Assembly (NCBI RefSeq): GCF_030272615.1
Contig: NC_081406.1
Location: 472,926,400 to 472,990,399 of the forward strand
Origin: Cryptomeria japonica
Taxonomy: Eukaryota; Streptophyta; Pinopsida; Cupressales; Cupressaceae
Direction of reading: 5' to 3'
Length of the DNA stretch: 64,000 nt
The notes beneath the pieces were generated by a model. It was not told the origin of the DNA. It saw only the letters and a program-made list of their open reading frames with translations, and searched no databases. Within the stretch, counting starts at the first letter, position 1. Each line of letters begins with the position of its first letter. The position numbers and the translations under genes are program-made. Shown here piece by piece: positions 24,044-34,799 of the stretch.

Positions 24044-26079
24044 TAGTTTGAAGAAAAGATCCGATCAGATTTGTAAAAGGGAAACAACTAACTTCCATTA
24101 AAGGTTCTAGAGTTCTATATTCGACAAAATGGTGAATGGAGTTAGACTTGAGGACCGACTTGAAGGAGCTGCAAATTTTGTATCATGGAAGTTTAGAATG
24201 ATGCTCGCATTAAAGGAACATGAATTGAACACTCTTGTGGAAAAGGCCTTACCCATGCCCAATGAAGAAGACGAAAAACTCCTATGGACAAGAAATAATA
24301 ATAAAGCTATGAAACTATTGGTGGATGGAGTAAAAGATAATGTTGTCACTATTATCTCAAAATTAGATACTGCTTATCTAATGTTCTCAACACTAGAGAA
24401 CATGTTTGAGATAAATAACACTAGCAGGGTTCTTGCTTTAAAACAGCAACTCCACCACATCAAAATGAACCAAAGTGAAACTATCACTTCATATTTCATG
24501 AGGATAACGGAGCTAAGAAACCAACTATCTACAATTGGTCACACATTCGATAGCAAGGAGTTGACCATGCTGGCACTCAACGGACTTCCTACTTCTTGGG
24601 AATCATTTATTCAAGGAATTAGTGCCCGATCCAAACTTCATAAATTTGATCGGTTGAAAACTGATTGTATACATGAAGAATCCAGATTGATCACTAGAGG
24701 GACTGGAATTAACTCCTAAAATGAAGAGATGCAAGCCCTAAACTCTCAGTCTCACAAAAGAGGAAAGAGGAATAACTCCAAGAAGAGGAGAGGTAAGGAC
24801 TCAACTAGGAAGCAGTCATTCAAAAGGAAGAGGGACCTATCTAAAGTACAATGGTTTAGATGTGATAAATATGGTCACATTGTTGTAAAGTGTCCTGACA
24901 AACCTAAGCCTCAAGCCTCGATTGCCGAAGTCAGTGAGGCCAACACAGACTCTGAAAGACTTGTATTCTACTCAGCTCTATCCAGTCAAGTATCAACCAG
25001 CCTTAACACCTGGGTAATAGACAGTGGGGCATCCCAACATATAACAGGATTCAAAGAGCACTTAGACACTATGATAGAAAAGTCTGATGAGGAAGTCACA
25101 ATTGGGGATGATTCAAACTGCCTAGTGAATGGGATTGGAACTTGTACCATTCAACTAAAATCAGGCATCCCCCTTCAATTAACAGGTGTACTATTTGTGC
25201 TAGGCATCAAACGCAACCTGATTTCCATATCAGCTCTTGAAGACAAAGGATACAGAATCACCTTCATGGATGGAAAAGTCTTAGCTTGGCCTAAGAACTC
25301 AAACATCAAGAAGGCACACACCATTGGAATTCGACATGGGTGCCTGTACAAACTTTGCACCTCTCCTTCACAAGCACTTATTCATGAATCTTCTAGCACT
25401 TGTGAATTATGGCATAGAAGATTACGCATCTTCATTTTCGTGCTTTACCCTCTATAGAGAAAATGGTGACAGGGATACCTAAGCTGATTCAAGAACATGA
25501 AGGAATCTGCAAAGGGTGTGCCTTAGGGAAGAATACCAAGGGCACATTTCATAATAGTGAAAGTAAATCCAAAAATGTATTAGAAATTGTTCATTCTAAT
25601 TTATGTGGACCTATGTCAGTACCCTCCTGTTGTGACGTTTTCACACATCGCCCCATTGCAAATGGGGACCCATGTTGTTTTTTTGCTCGTTTTGTTCGTT
25701 TTTGCTTTGCTTTTTCTAGGGTTTTGTTAGTTTGTTAGTTGTCTGGATTTAGGGTCAAGCCTTAGGGTTTTAATTACCGTCTTTTCGGACCAAAATCCAG
25801 TCAGTTTTGGGAGCTTTTTGAATTTCCTTTTCTAGAATGCAAATTTTGAATGAAATGAATTCGCCAGAATGGTCTAATTTTCAATTGGAATGTTGATGCA
25901 GAGCTTAAATTTGTCTAAGTGTTGAAGATGAAATGTGAATTTTTGTCCAATTGAATATTTTTGACCAAATTTTGACATTTTTGATTTTTGATCCTAGGCA
26001 TCTCAAATGATTTGTTTTCGCCTTGTGAAGTGTTAAAATGTGTAAAATCATGTTATTTTGGCCTGTAGGAGCAAAATCG

Positions 26080-27630
26080 CTCCTGTCCCTTAGTGAAGGA
26101 CGGGAGCTCGTTTTCAAATATTTTACTATTCCTGCAGGGTCAAGATGAATTACGAATTGGAAGTGATGGAGAAAGGCGAGATCTTTCCATTGAATATAAA
26201 TTGAAGATTTTCATGAGCACAGAAATGCCTCCAGGGGAAAGATCGCTCCTGTCCCTCAGTGAAGGACCGGAGCTACAAATTCAATTTCGCCTTGTCCTTG
26301 CAAGATTTTGATGACTTAATGATTTGAGGACGTCCAAAGGAAGATGCTTTGCCAAATGAATATAATTTGAGATGCAAAAACGAAGGAGAATGACCTATAT
26401 TGACCAAATCGCTCCTGTCCCTCTCCAAGGGACCAGGGCGAGGTACCTTGTAGCTCTCGTCCCTCTCCCAGGGACCAGAGCGATTTCCTTCATTATGCAA
26501 AATCCAGACAAAGGTCAAGGCAAGTTTACGTTCAAAAACAAGGAAAAACATGAGATAAATGCGTTGAATATAAATTGAAGATTTTTGGGACGTCCATAAC
26601 AGTGCTAATTGCCTAAATCGCTCCTGTCCCTCAGTGAAGGACCGGAGCTACAAATCCAATTTTGCTTTGTCCTTGCAAGATTTTAACGTCTTGACGATGT
26701 GAGAAGGTCCAAAGAGGTACATTTTATCAAATGAATATAACTTGAAGTGTTGTCGGGGAGATCAACAGGGTAGCAAGTCCGGCTTGAGTGAGGTCCTGAT
26801 CCTGAAATTTGGCTAAGTCTGGAATGTCCTGATCCTGAAATTTGACTAAGTCTGGAAACTGAAAAACCTCCAAAAACTAGATTTTGCAATATAACTCCTG
26901 GAGGTTTGAAACCACTCTCAAACATCCTGAAAGTATATATGGAATATAACTTAAAGTATAAGAAAGAAGAAACATAGAAGGAAATGTCACTTATACTTAA
27001 ATGTTATATTCCATTAAAATTGTCCTGATTGAGAGTGCGAAAAGTCAAATTTCGCTCGTGTCCTTCTCCAAGGGACCAAGGCGAATCGCTCGTGTCCCTC
27101 ACCAAGGGACCAGAGCGAAAATGCTTAGTTGAGCCATTCCTGACCTTGTTTGGACGAATCGAGACATCAAAGGTATGGTGAAGGACGAAATGAGCATGAT
27201 AGAACATCCAGACTTGATCAAAAAACAATGAAATGATGAAGTTTTGCCTAGAGGGTCAAATTCGCTCCTGTCCCTCACTGAAGGACCAGAGCGAAGTTCT
27301 TCATAAGGTACGATCTGGGCAAAGATCAAGCAAATTTTATGTTCGAAGGCAAGAAAGGAGGTCAATCGAACCCGTTGAAGACAAATTGAAGATTATCAAA
27401 CGTCAACAAAGGACCAAAATGCTTAAGTTCGCTCCTGTCCCTCAGGAAGGGACCAGAGCGATTTTTGTTGTAGATGATTTTCTCGCCAAATTTCAACCGA
27501 TCTCAAGGCATGAATGAATGAAAGGAGGCATTGCGAATCCGTTGAATATAATTTTCGAAGGTGATGAAGTGAAATGAGGCCCACAAGAGCAAAATCGCTC
27601 CTGTCCCTCAGTCAGGGACCAGGGCGATGA
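26080..27630 (+). repeat. Hairpin array of CB2 (about 10 units)
   Basis: Units such as CGCTCCTGTCCCTCAGTGA followed by AGGACCAGAGCG occur near 26080, 26240, 26408, 26455, 26618, 27053, 27086, 27266, 27430 and 27594. Stem arms are GTCC and GGAC types, as in CB1. The gap at 26650-27050 holds the palindromic block. Confidence 0.88.
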
Positions 27631-28970
27631 GGTACGTATCTTCCCACTTTTTCATTTTTGGGCGCTAAACAAACATTTTTTAAATTTATTTAAATGCTAG
27701 AAAAAAATCGATATTTAATTAAAAGCATTTAAATAGCGCATGGTATGTATTTATTAATTATTTTTTGCCTTTGTAAAAAATCGAAATTTATTAATTAAAA
27801 ATAAAGGCATTTAATAATTAATTATTAATTTAATAAAAATCAAAAGGGAGCGCTTGGGTTTATTTTGTCAAGGTCGGCCTTTATTATTTATTTAAAAATC
27901 GTTTTAATTGCTATATTTTGCAAAAAGTCGGCCTAAGGTCAATATGAAGGTGAGCGCCTATAAAGGAAGGTGTCTATTTCATTTTCACATCATCATTTAT
28001 CATCTCTCATATGCAACTTGGAGAAGGCAAAAGAGGAGCGAATTTCATACAAAGGAAGGGCGAAATTATCATTCAAGAAGAGGAGCGAATTCAATCAAAG
28101 GTGGTGCGAAACTACTATCCAAAGGAGAGGCGAACTTGAAGTTTCCATTTGAGCGAAGTTGCCTAGGACGTCAAAGACATATCAAAGATGGCGAAATTGC
28201 TAACTTGAAGAGGAAATCACGTCCAAGACTTGAAGGGTGGCGAAGTTGATAAGAGGAACGTTCTTTTGAAGATCACATCAAGACTATCGAATTTCAAATT
28301 TTGCCTAGGCGAATTCCTTTATTTTGCATTCTAGAGTTAAGCTCTCAAAGAGGTATGACGATATGGATTTATTGTTTTAATTTCGAACGTTGATCGTCAT
28401 TTCCTTAATTTTGGATTTTGAAATTTTGTTTTTCCTTAGCTCAGTCTTTTTTAGGAAATGATTAATAAAGGACTTATCATTAAGTTTCCTAAAAATTGCT
28501 CTCTAATTTATGTTATGTATTGCAAAATCATGGTACTAATTTTGAAATGTTGTGTAGGCATCAAATGGAGGTCTCATCAAGGAAAATCAAGCCGGATCCA
28601 GGACGATCAAGCCAAGACAACGGCGACCTCTTCCAATCCAGCGTTCCAAGGCGAGGTACATCATCCTGCACATCAAGGACAAAAGGAGTTAGAACAAGAG
28701 TTAATTAAAGATAGCCTCTCAACGACATCAAATTGAATATCTAGCAAGCTTCAAGTGTCAGATGAGGTGGCATCCCAGTCATCACTCCTCCAGTCAGTGA
28801 AGTCCACCTCAGCATGTCCAGATTCAATGTACTTAACTCATGGAAGGTGGCACAAACTTCGATGTACCTACCTCGGCTATCCATTGGTCGATTTTTCTAG
28901 AAGGGACATGTGTCCAAGCAATACAATTTTATCATTGGTCAAGCATTAAATGTTATGTAATGGTTGTAAC

Positions 28971-28988
28971 AAACCCTAATTAGGGTTT
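28971..28988. promoter_or_regulatory. Palindromic telo-box of CB2
   Basis: AAACCCTAATTAGGGTTT lies 65 bp upstream of the TATA box at 29053. Confidence 0.7.
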
Positions 28989-29050
28989 TCATTGTAAAAT
29001 CTTGGCCATTGATCTTGAATTGATCTAAGCCATCAAATTGTATTGTGGGC

Positions 29051-29062
29051 ACTATATAAGCC
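29051..29062 (+). promoter_or_regulatory. TATA box of CB2
   Basis: ACTATATAAGCC follows GGGC. The other three CB copies have the same layout. It marks the sense strand of the LTR, with U3 about 3.4 kb and R-U5 about 0.85 kb. Confidence 0.65.
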
Positions 29063-30162
29063 CAGGCATTTCATTTTGTAAAGGTTAATTTTTAGAGAAT
29101 TAGAGAGAGTTGTAAATAGTTGGAAGAGTTAGAATATAGTTGATAGAATAGCAATTAGAGTAGAATAGGAGGACAAGGCAAGAAATTGTTGCCATTGATT
29201 GTAAACAAACTCCATTTTCATTGAAGTAATGGTGAAATATGTCGTTTTCTTGCAATTTGCATGGTTTCTTGTTGAGTCTTCAATCTTAGATGGTAGATGA
29301 TTAAATGAATGGAGGGAATGTGATTGATTGATGGTGGAATTCGTACATCCATACTACTAGCAGTTTGTTGATTGCAAACTTGCCTTGTGTAGTCGACTGG
29401 AATCATTCAGCTTAAGCTCAATTTCAATTTGTCGCCTCTTCATTGATATGCATCAACTTGGATGGTATCTATGCCTGCGGTGATGATTTGAACATCATAA
29501 AGCTCCCTTAGAAGATCGCACTAGTCTTGTGTAGATGTTCCATTGATGTCAAAACAAGATCTAGTTAGAGTTTTGTCAAAAATCAATCATTGCTCCTACA
29601 TTCTTAGTATTAGGATTAGATCCTCTCTTCGCCCTTATCCTTTTTCCATTTTTTTAATCTAAGTTAGTAAGAGCCTGTGTCCAGCAAAGCAGATCGGAAG
29701 TTCAATGTAAGTCCCCTTGTGATTCCAGCAAATCACATCATACCACTGGAGCTTGTCCACACGTGGAGACCCCACTAAAAGAACCTTGGAGTCTACCTAA
29801 CTGATCCTTTATGCGAATCTTCAGCAGTTAGAGACTATTTTCTCAAGAGAGGATAAGATGCCTTTAGGTATTTTATTCTGTGTATGATTGTGTACAAAAT
29901 ACACGTCAACACCTCCTTAGGAGGATTTTTGTATTATGTTATTTTTGTAGATGATTATTCTAGGAAGACATAGATATATTTTCTGAAGTGTAAAGAGTCT
30001 GATGAAGTCCTTAAAAGGTTTAAGGAATTCAAGGCTTTAGCAGAAAATATATCAAGTAAAAGTATAAAGACCCTTAGATCAGATAATGGGGGGGAATACA
30101 TCTCTGAAAATTTAAATTTTTTTGTAATAATGTTGGGATTAAGAGGGAGTTCACTGTTCCTT

Positions 30163-30640
30163 ACATGGATATACAGACTCAAATTGGGCTGGAAGTGTGG
30201 ATCTTATCATCAGTAGATCTTTAATGATTTGTTAATATGATCTATATTCATATTAACAAATCATTAATCATACTAATGATATAATCAACATTACTTATAC
30301 ATATGATTTTATGAGATTACTCCGACTGAAGCTATAAATCATCAACACTCCCTCTTAGCTAGGGAGGAGGATCACAATGTACTTATAGAAGAACTACACA
30401 TAGTGTAGTAATATCATTATATGATATCGGGAGCAACGGTCTACAAATATCAACACTTATGATACTCACCAAAAACTCATCATATCCATTATAGTATGTG
30501 CACTACGATCCACCACACTTCCAACCCGATCTGAGTCTGTATATCCATATAAGTTAGATCTACATATTAAAGATGTAGATCTAAACTTATATGGATATAC
30601 AGACTCAGATTGGGCTGGAAGTGTGGTGGATCGTAAAAGC
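30163..30640. repeat. Fold-back rearrangement inside Copia-1
   Basis: 30250-30480 is the reverse complement of the Copia-1 3' region around the PPT and LTR start (about 31480-31680). A near-perfect inverted repeat of about 60 bp per arm (about 30508-30568 and 30576-30636) meets at ATTAAAG. Another palindrome lies at about 30220-30262. The first half also duplicates TATACAGACTC and GGGCTGGAAGTGTGG from the RNase H start. Together these replace the reverse transcriptase. Confidence 0.8.
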
Positions 30641-31054
30641 ACATCAGGGTGCTGCTTCAGTTTAGGATCAGCTATGATATCTTGGTTTAGCGGAAAGCAA
30701 TCTTCAGTCGCTCAAAGCTCCACAGAAGCAGAGTACATTGCGGCATCTATGGGAGCATGACAAGCGTTATGGTTGAGAAAACTACTTGTAGGATTGTTTG
30801 GACAATCCTTAGATCCTACCATCAGCCACTGTGACAACTAGAGCTGTATAAAGCTTTCAGTAAATCCAGTATTTCATGATAGATCCAAACATATTGAAAT
30901 ACCCTATCACTATGTTACAGACATGGTGGAGAAAAAGGTAATTCGGTTGAGGTATATTAGTACTGAAGATCAAACAACAAACATTCTCACCAAGCCTCTC
31001 GCCAAAACAAAGGTAGAACACTTCAGAGGTAAGCTTGGTCTAATTGAAATGTAA
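30583..31054 (+). pseudogene. Copia-1 RNase H remnant
   Basis: The frame reads YTDSDWAGSVVDRKSTSGCC, SSTEAEYIAAS, then NILTKPLAKTKVEHFRGKLG and a stop at about 31054. This is the C-terminal RNase H part of a Copia polyprotein. In-frame stops occur after SMGA and in the HCDN region. The acidic residues of YTDSDWAG and TEAEY are present. Confidence 0.85.
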
Positions 31055-31609
31055 ATTCTGATTTTGAGTCTCAGCATTATTATTGTACTAATATATTCTA
31101 AAGATGTTTAATATAAACTCCTTTTGTCATTACATGACTTTATGGGCACCTGTGTGTATCATTAAGAAGTGACGACTTCTGAATGATAAACACTTGTACT
31201 TCTAGTAGTTATTGGAAGGTGACAACTTTACAATAACTCTACATTCTATCGTGATAGATATCATATGGTTGATATCTGTGAACATGTCATGATAGTTCAT
31301 ATCTCTTAAAACAATTTCAACTGTATATCATAAGGTTGATATCGATAGGTTGGATTGTTGAGATATGTCATGGTGGATATTAAGTGCTTAATATATGTGG
31401 GTATACCATGATCTTCTATATCCCTATGGTAGGCATCATATGGTTGATGCTAGTGGACATACTATAATGGATATGATGAGTTTTTGGTGAGTATCATAAG
31501 TGTTGATATTTGTAGACCATTGCTCCTGATATCATATAATGATATCTACTACACTATGTGTAGTTCTTCTATGAGTACCTTGTGATCCTCCTCCTTAGCT
31601 AAGAGGGAG

Positions 31610-32614
31610 TGTTGATGATTTATAGCTTCGGTCGGAGTAATCTCATAAAATCATATGTATAAGTAATGCTGATTATATCATGAGTATGATTAATGATTTG
31701 TTGATATGAATAAATACATATTAATATATGTAATAATAATGTGTTCTTATTATTATTATATATATGAATATTTATAGATACACAATTATGATTGAAATAT
31801 GAAATCATTAATCATGCTGTTGATAAATCATTGAGATTAAATTCATGTTAAATCGATAAGTAATATCGATTTATATTAATCACATTGTTTATACCAAATT
31901 GAATATGAGCACCGTATTCTAAATGATCATAAGTATCGATTATATTGATCAAATAGAATGAATAAATCGATTATCCACATTAAATAGTTCAATATCATTT
32001 ATCACTGTTTATATCAACTATGGTCGATCTCCTTACCAAAATGATTATGTGAATCGTTACCTTCTGATAACAATAATAACCAACGATTATGAGAATCGTT
32101 AACTGTTGTTAATAGATAACAAATGATTATGAGAATCGTTGTCTTGCAAATCCGTTATATGAATCGGTATGTAGAGAGGCATCTCAATGAATAGACATGC
32201 CTCCATGTAACTATTGTTAATAGATAACAAATGATTATGAGAATCGTTGTCTTGCAAATCCGTTATATGAATCGGTATGTAGAGAGGCATCTCAATGAAG
32301 AGACATGTCTCCACGTACGTGGAGGCATGTCTATTCATCGACATGTCTCCACGTACGTAGAGGCATGTCTATTCATTAACATGCCTATATCGTGAGATAT
32401 ATATTATGATAGAGTTTGATTCTAATAGGCAAGTACAGAAATCGAAAGTGCAAGCCATAAGACATCGATCTCCTTCATTTGCAGTCTTGCAAATACTTTA
32501 TGAATTAAGTAGCAACCTGCACATAGAGTTCATAGTCATATAGATTAGTTGTGAACCAAGTAATAGAAATAAATTAAAACTACTTACATATCAAATCTGA
32601 TCCAAACTTTAACA
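31610..32614 (+). repeat. 3' LTR of Copia-1
   Basis: 1,005 bp, against 940 bp on the left. A tandem duplication of about 108 bp (about 32108-32300) accounts for the extra length. A perfect 16-bp ACGT palindrome, CTCCACGTACGTGGAG, lies at 32309-32324. Confidence 0.92.
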
Positions 32615-33075
32615 ACAAGAAGCTTGAAATGAGCTGCAAACTCTTCCTTTCCAACTCTTGATGCACCAAATCAAAGTATAATGCAGCCCCAATGTGATGA
32701 ATGGATGAAATCTTGAGCTTCCTTCTTGCTGGTTTTTCTTCAATAAAACCTTGTTTCTCTTCACAACTCACTTTTCTCCTCCTATTTTGCCAAATGAATG
32801 AAATGAAGTTCACTTTTAGGGGAATGGGATAATAAAGCAAAAAAAAAATTAACTTAAAAAAACTTTTAAAAATGTGTTTTTTCAATGCCTTTTCCATGCC
32901 CAGTGTTGACCGAGTTTGCACGACAAGACTCGTGAGTTTGGGCAAAATCGCCGAGTTGGCAAGTTGGGCAAGCTTGCCCCTTGGACTCGGTCAAGTTCGA
33001 GTCCGAGTTTGTTGAACTCGGACTTGCCGAGTTTGGGCGATTCTAGGCGATTTTTGTTTCTCTGGGTTTAACACT
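32615..33075 (-). other. Right end of the hAT transposon
   Basis: A 5'-side non-coding region followed by subterminal GACTCGG/CCGAGTT repeats (32895-33040) and the terminal inverted word near 33052-33075. No gene is seen. Confidence 0.65.
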
Positions 33076-34045
33076 GCGAAATATCCATTGACCCTTGACC
33101 CCACTGGGGGCGTGTTGATGTGTTTTTTATGCACATGCGAACACAGAATAAAATACCAATGTATCTTATCCTCTCTTGAACAAAGTTATTTGAATGCTGA
33201 AGATTTGCCTAAGGATCAGTCGAAATAACTCCAAGGTTCTTATATGTAGGGTCTCTACGTGTGGATAAGCTCTTGTAGTATGATGTGATTATGTTGGAAT
33301 CACAAGGGGACTTACATTCGAATGCTTGAGTGTTTGATTTGCTGGAACTCAAGTCCTATCTACTCACCGGGATAATAAAGAAATAGCAAAAGGTGAAAGG
33401 CTCAGAAAGTCTACTCTAAGGCCTAGAATGCAAGAAGATAAATGAACGACTAGGTGGAGTCCTACTGGGTTGGGTCTAACCATCAGGTTGAACAATCTGA
33501 CACCAACTCAATGCGATCTTCTAAGGGATGCTTTGAATATATTCAAATCGTTACACCATCAGACACTGATCACCATTCAAGTTAATGCATGAACAATAGA
33601 TGCGTAACGACTCGAGATTAAGCTCATTCTATACCAGTTGACCACGCAAGGCACACTTACAATTAGCAAGAGGCTAGTGGTTTGGACTAGGCGGATTCCA
33701 CGCGAGTACATTCAGTAACTTCCTTCATTCAATCTAATCATTTACCATCTAAAATGAAGATTCAACAAGAGACCATGCATAATGCAAAGAAATGACACAT
33801 TTCACCATAACTTCAATGAAAATGGAGTTCATTTACAATTTAGGCAACAATTTCTTGCCTTCTCCTCTTATTCTATTCTAATTTCTATTCTATCTGGTAT
33901 TCTTACTATTGGCTACTCTAACCTCTATTAACCCACTATTAACTATTAACCTTTACAAATGAAGAGCCAAATCTTTATATAGAGAGCTCTTTACATTTCA
34001 ATGGCTCTGATTGATTTACAATCAATGGCTAGGATTACAAGATGG

Positions 34046-34063
34046 AAACCCTAATTAGGGTTT
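34046..34063. promoter_or_regulatory. Palindromic telo-box of CB3
   Basis: AAACCCTAATTAGGGTTT lies about 65 bp upstream, on the minus strand, of the TATA box near 33974-33982. Confidence 0.7.
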
Positions 34064-34799
34064 GTTATAACAAACTCCTTTAGCCAATAATAAAATTACA
34101 TTCAATGCTCGTGAACCAATAGGAAACAGGGGTAGGTACATCGAAGTTTGTGCCATCACTGGAGAGTCAGGTACATTGAATCTAGACATGATGATGTGGA
34201 CCTATCTGACTGGAGGAATAATGACTGGGATGCCACCTTGTCTGGTACTTGCTCATATCTCTTTTGATACTCAATTTGGTGATGCTATGAAGCTAACTTT
34301 GATTAAATCTTCTGAAACTATCTGCTTCTTCAACGTACCCTTGCACTGACTTTGGTTGATCCTCTTCCATCCTTGATATACTTGATGAATGATGTACCTC
34401 TCCTTGACTCTTTTGTGCTTGATGAAGCCTCTTCATGGTTGAGTCACTCCTCCTCTAGTAGCTCACTTCGCCTTGAAATGTTTATAAGATCTTTCTTTTG
34501 ATATCCTGTGGTTTCTCCATGTGGTAGAATGAGGTCTTTGAGGATGGTTAGCTTTACTGTTTGCAACTCCTTGAACACTTGAAGTCCTCCAACTTTGAAG
34601 CACCTTGAGTCCTCTCTCACGCATTTGAAATGTCCTTGATGATGATGAAACTTGAAGAGGTTGCCTTTGTCCTCGCCTGATCATCCTCCATCTTGAATTT
34701 GTTGACCTGCAAAAAAAACAAAAGATGATTAAGAATACATGATATATTCATTCTAACATGATATTTCTCACCTTAAATCATCAAAAAGAAGGTATTAGG

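Larger units (their letters stand above)
25628..29911 (+). mobile_element. CB2: giant solo LTR (4,284 bp), sense orientation
   Basis: It starts TGTTGTGACG and ends CGTCAACA, with a perfect CCTCC duplication (25623-25627 and 29912-29916). Excising it restores the Copia-1 integrase line ACCCTCCTTAGGAGG, paralleled by Copia-2 at about 63197. It reads a hairpin array (26080-27630) with an embedded palindromic block (26755-27015), a telo-box palindrome (28971-28988), a TATA box (29053-29059) and an 850-bp R-U5-like end. The array also lies on the U3-start side of the block, unlike CB1 and CB4. Confidence 0.93.
24129..30163 (+). pseudogene. Copia-1 gag-protease-integrase remnants
   Basis: Gag starts at the ATG at 24129 (MVNGVRLEDRL) and keeps the UBN2-like core. 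A TAA at about 24717 follows GTGINS. The zinc knuckle (FRCDKYGHIVVKC) lacks its first Cys, which reads Trp. Protease has WVIDSGASQHITG (about 25011). A frameshift near 25424 breaks the integrase HHCC region (WHRRL, then the VTGIPKL and CKGCALGKN frame at 25463). CB2 then interrupts the gene at PMSVPS. It resumes at 29917 with GGFLYYVIFVDDYSRKT and IKREFTVPY, then stops abruptly near 30163. The missing part includes the integrase end and all of reverse transcriptase. Confidence 0.88.
23092..32614 (+). mobile_element. Copia-1: Copia LTR retrotransposon lacking reverse transcriptase, split by CB2
   Basis: LTRs 23092-24031 and 31610-32614 both start TGTTGATGATTTATAGC and end CCAAACTTTAACA. The primer-binding site TGGTATCAGAGC follows directly at 24032, complementary to the initiator-Met tRNA 3' end. 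The polypurine tract AAGAGGGAG is just before 31610. The flanks ACAAT and ACAAG suggest a duplication with one change. Net length without CB2 is about 5.2 kb. The order is gag, protease, part of integrase, then an inverted rearrangement in place of reverse transcriptase, then RNase H. The element inserted into the hAT transposon. Confidence 0.92.
19468..33075 (-). mobile_element. hAT-type DNA transposon, split by Copia-1
   Basis: The ends carry related inverted words (GGTTAAACCAAAGAAAC at 19471-19487; the complement of the 33052-33075 end reads TGTTAAACCCAGAGAAAC). GACTCGG-type subterminal repeats lie at 19490-19545 and 32895-33040. Between them, on the minus strand, is a hAT transposase gene (22690-19789). 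The 5' UTR side continues across the Copia-1 insertion (23092-32614). I could not match an 8-bp target duplication, so the outer limits are approximate. Confidence 0.75.

Noticed and set aside
19450-33085. An 8-bp target duplication for the hAT
   Set aside because: I compared the bases outside both end words and found no matching 8-mer; decay or misplaced ends are possible, so none is claimed.
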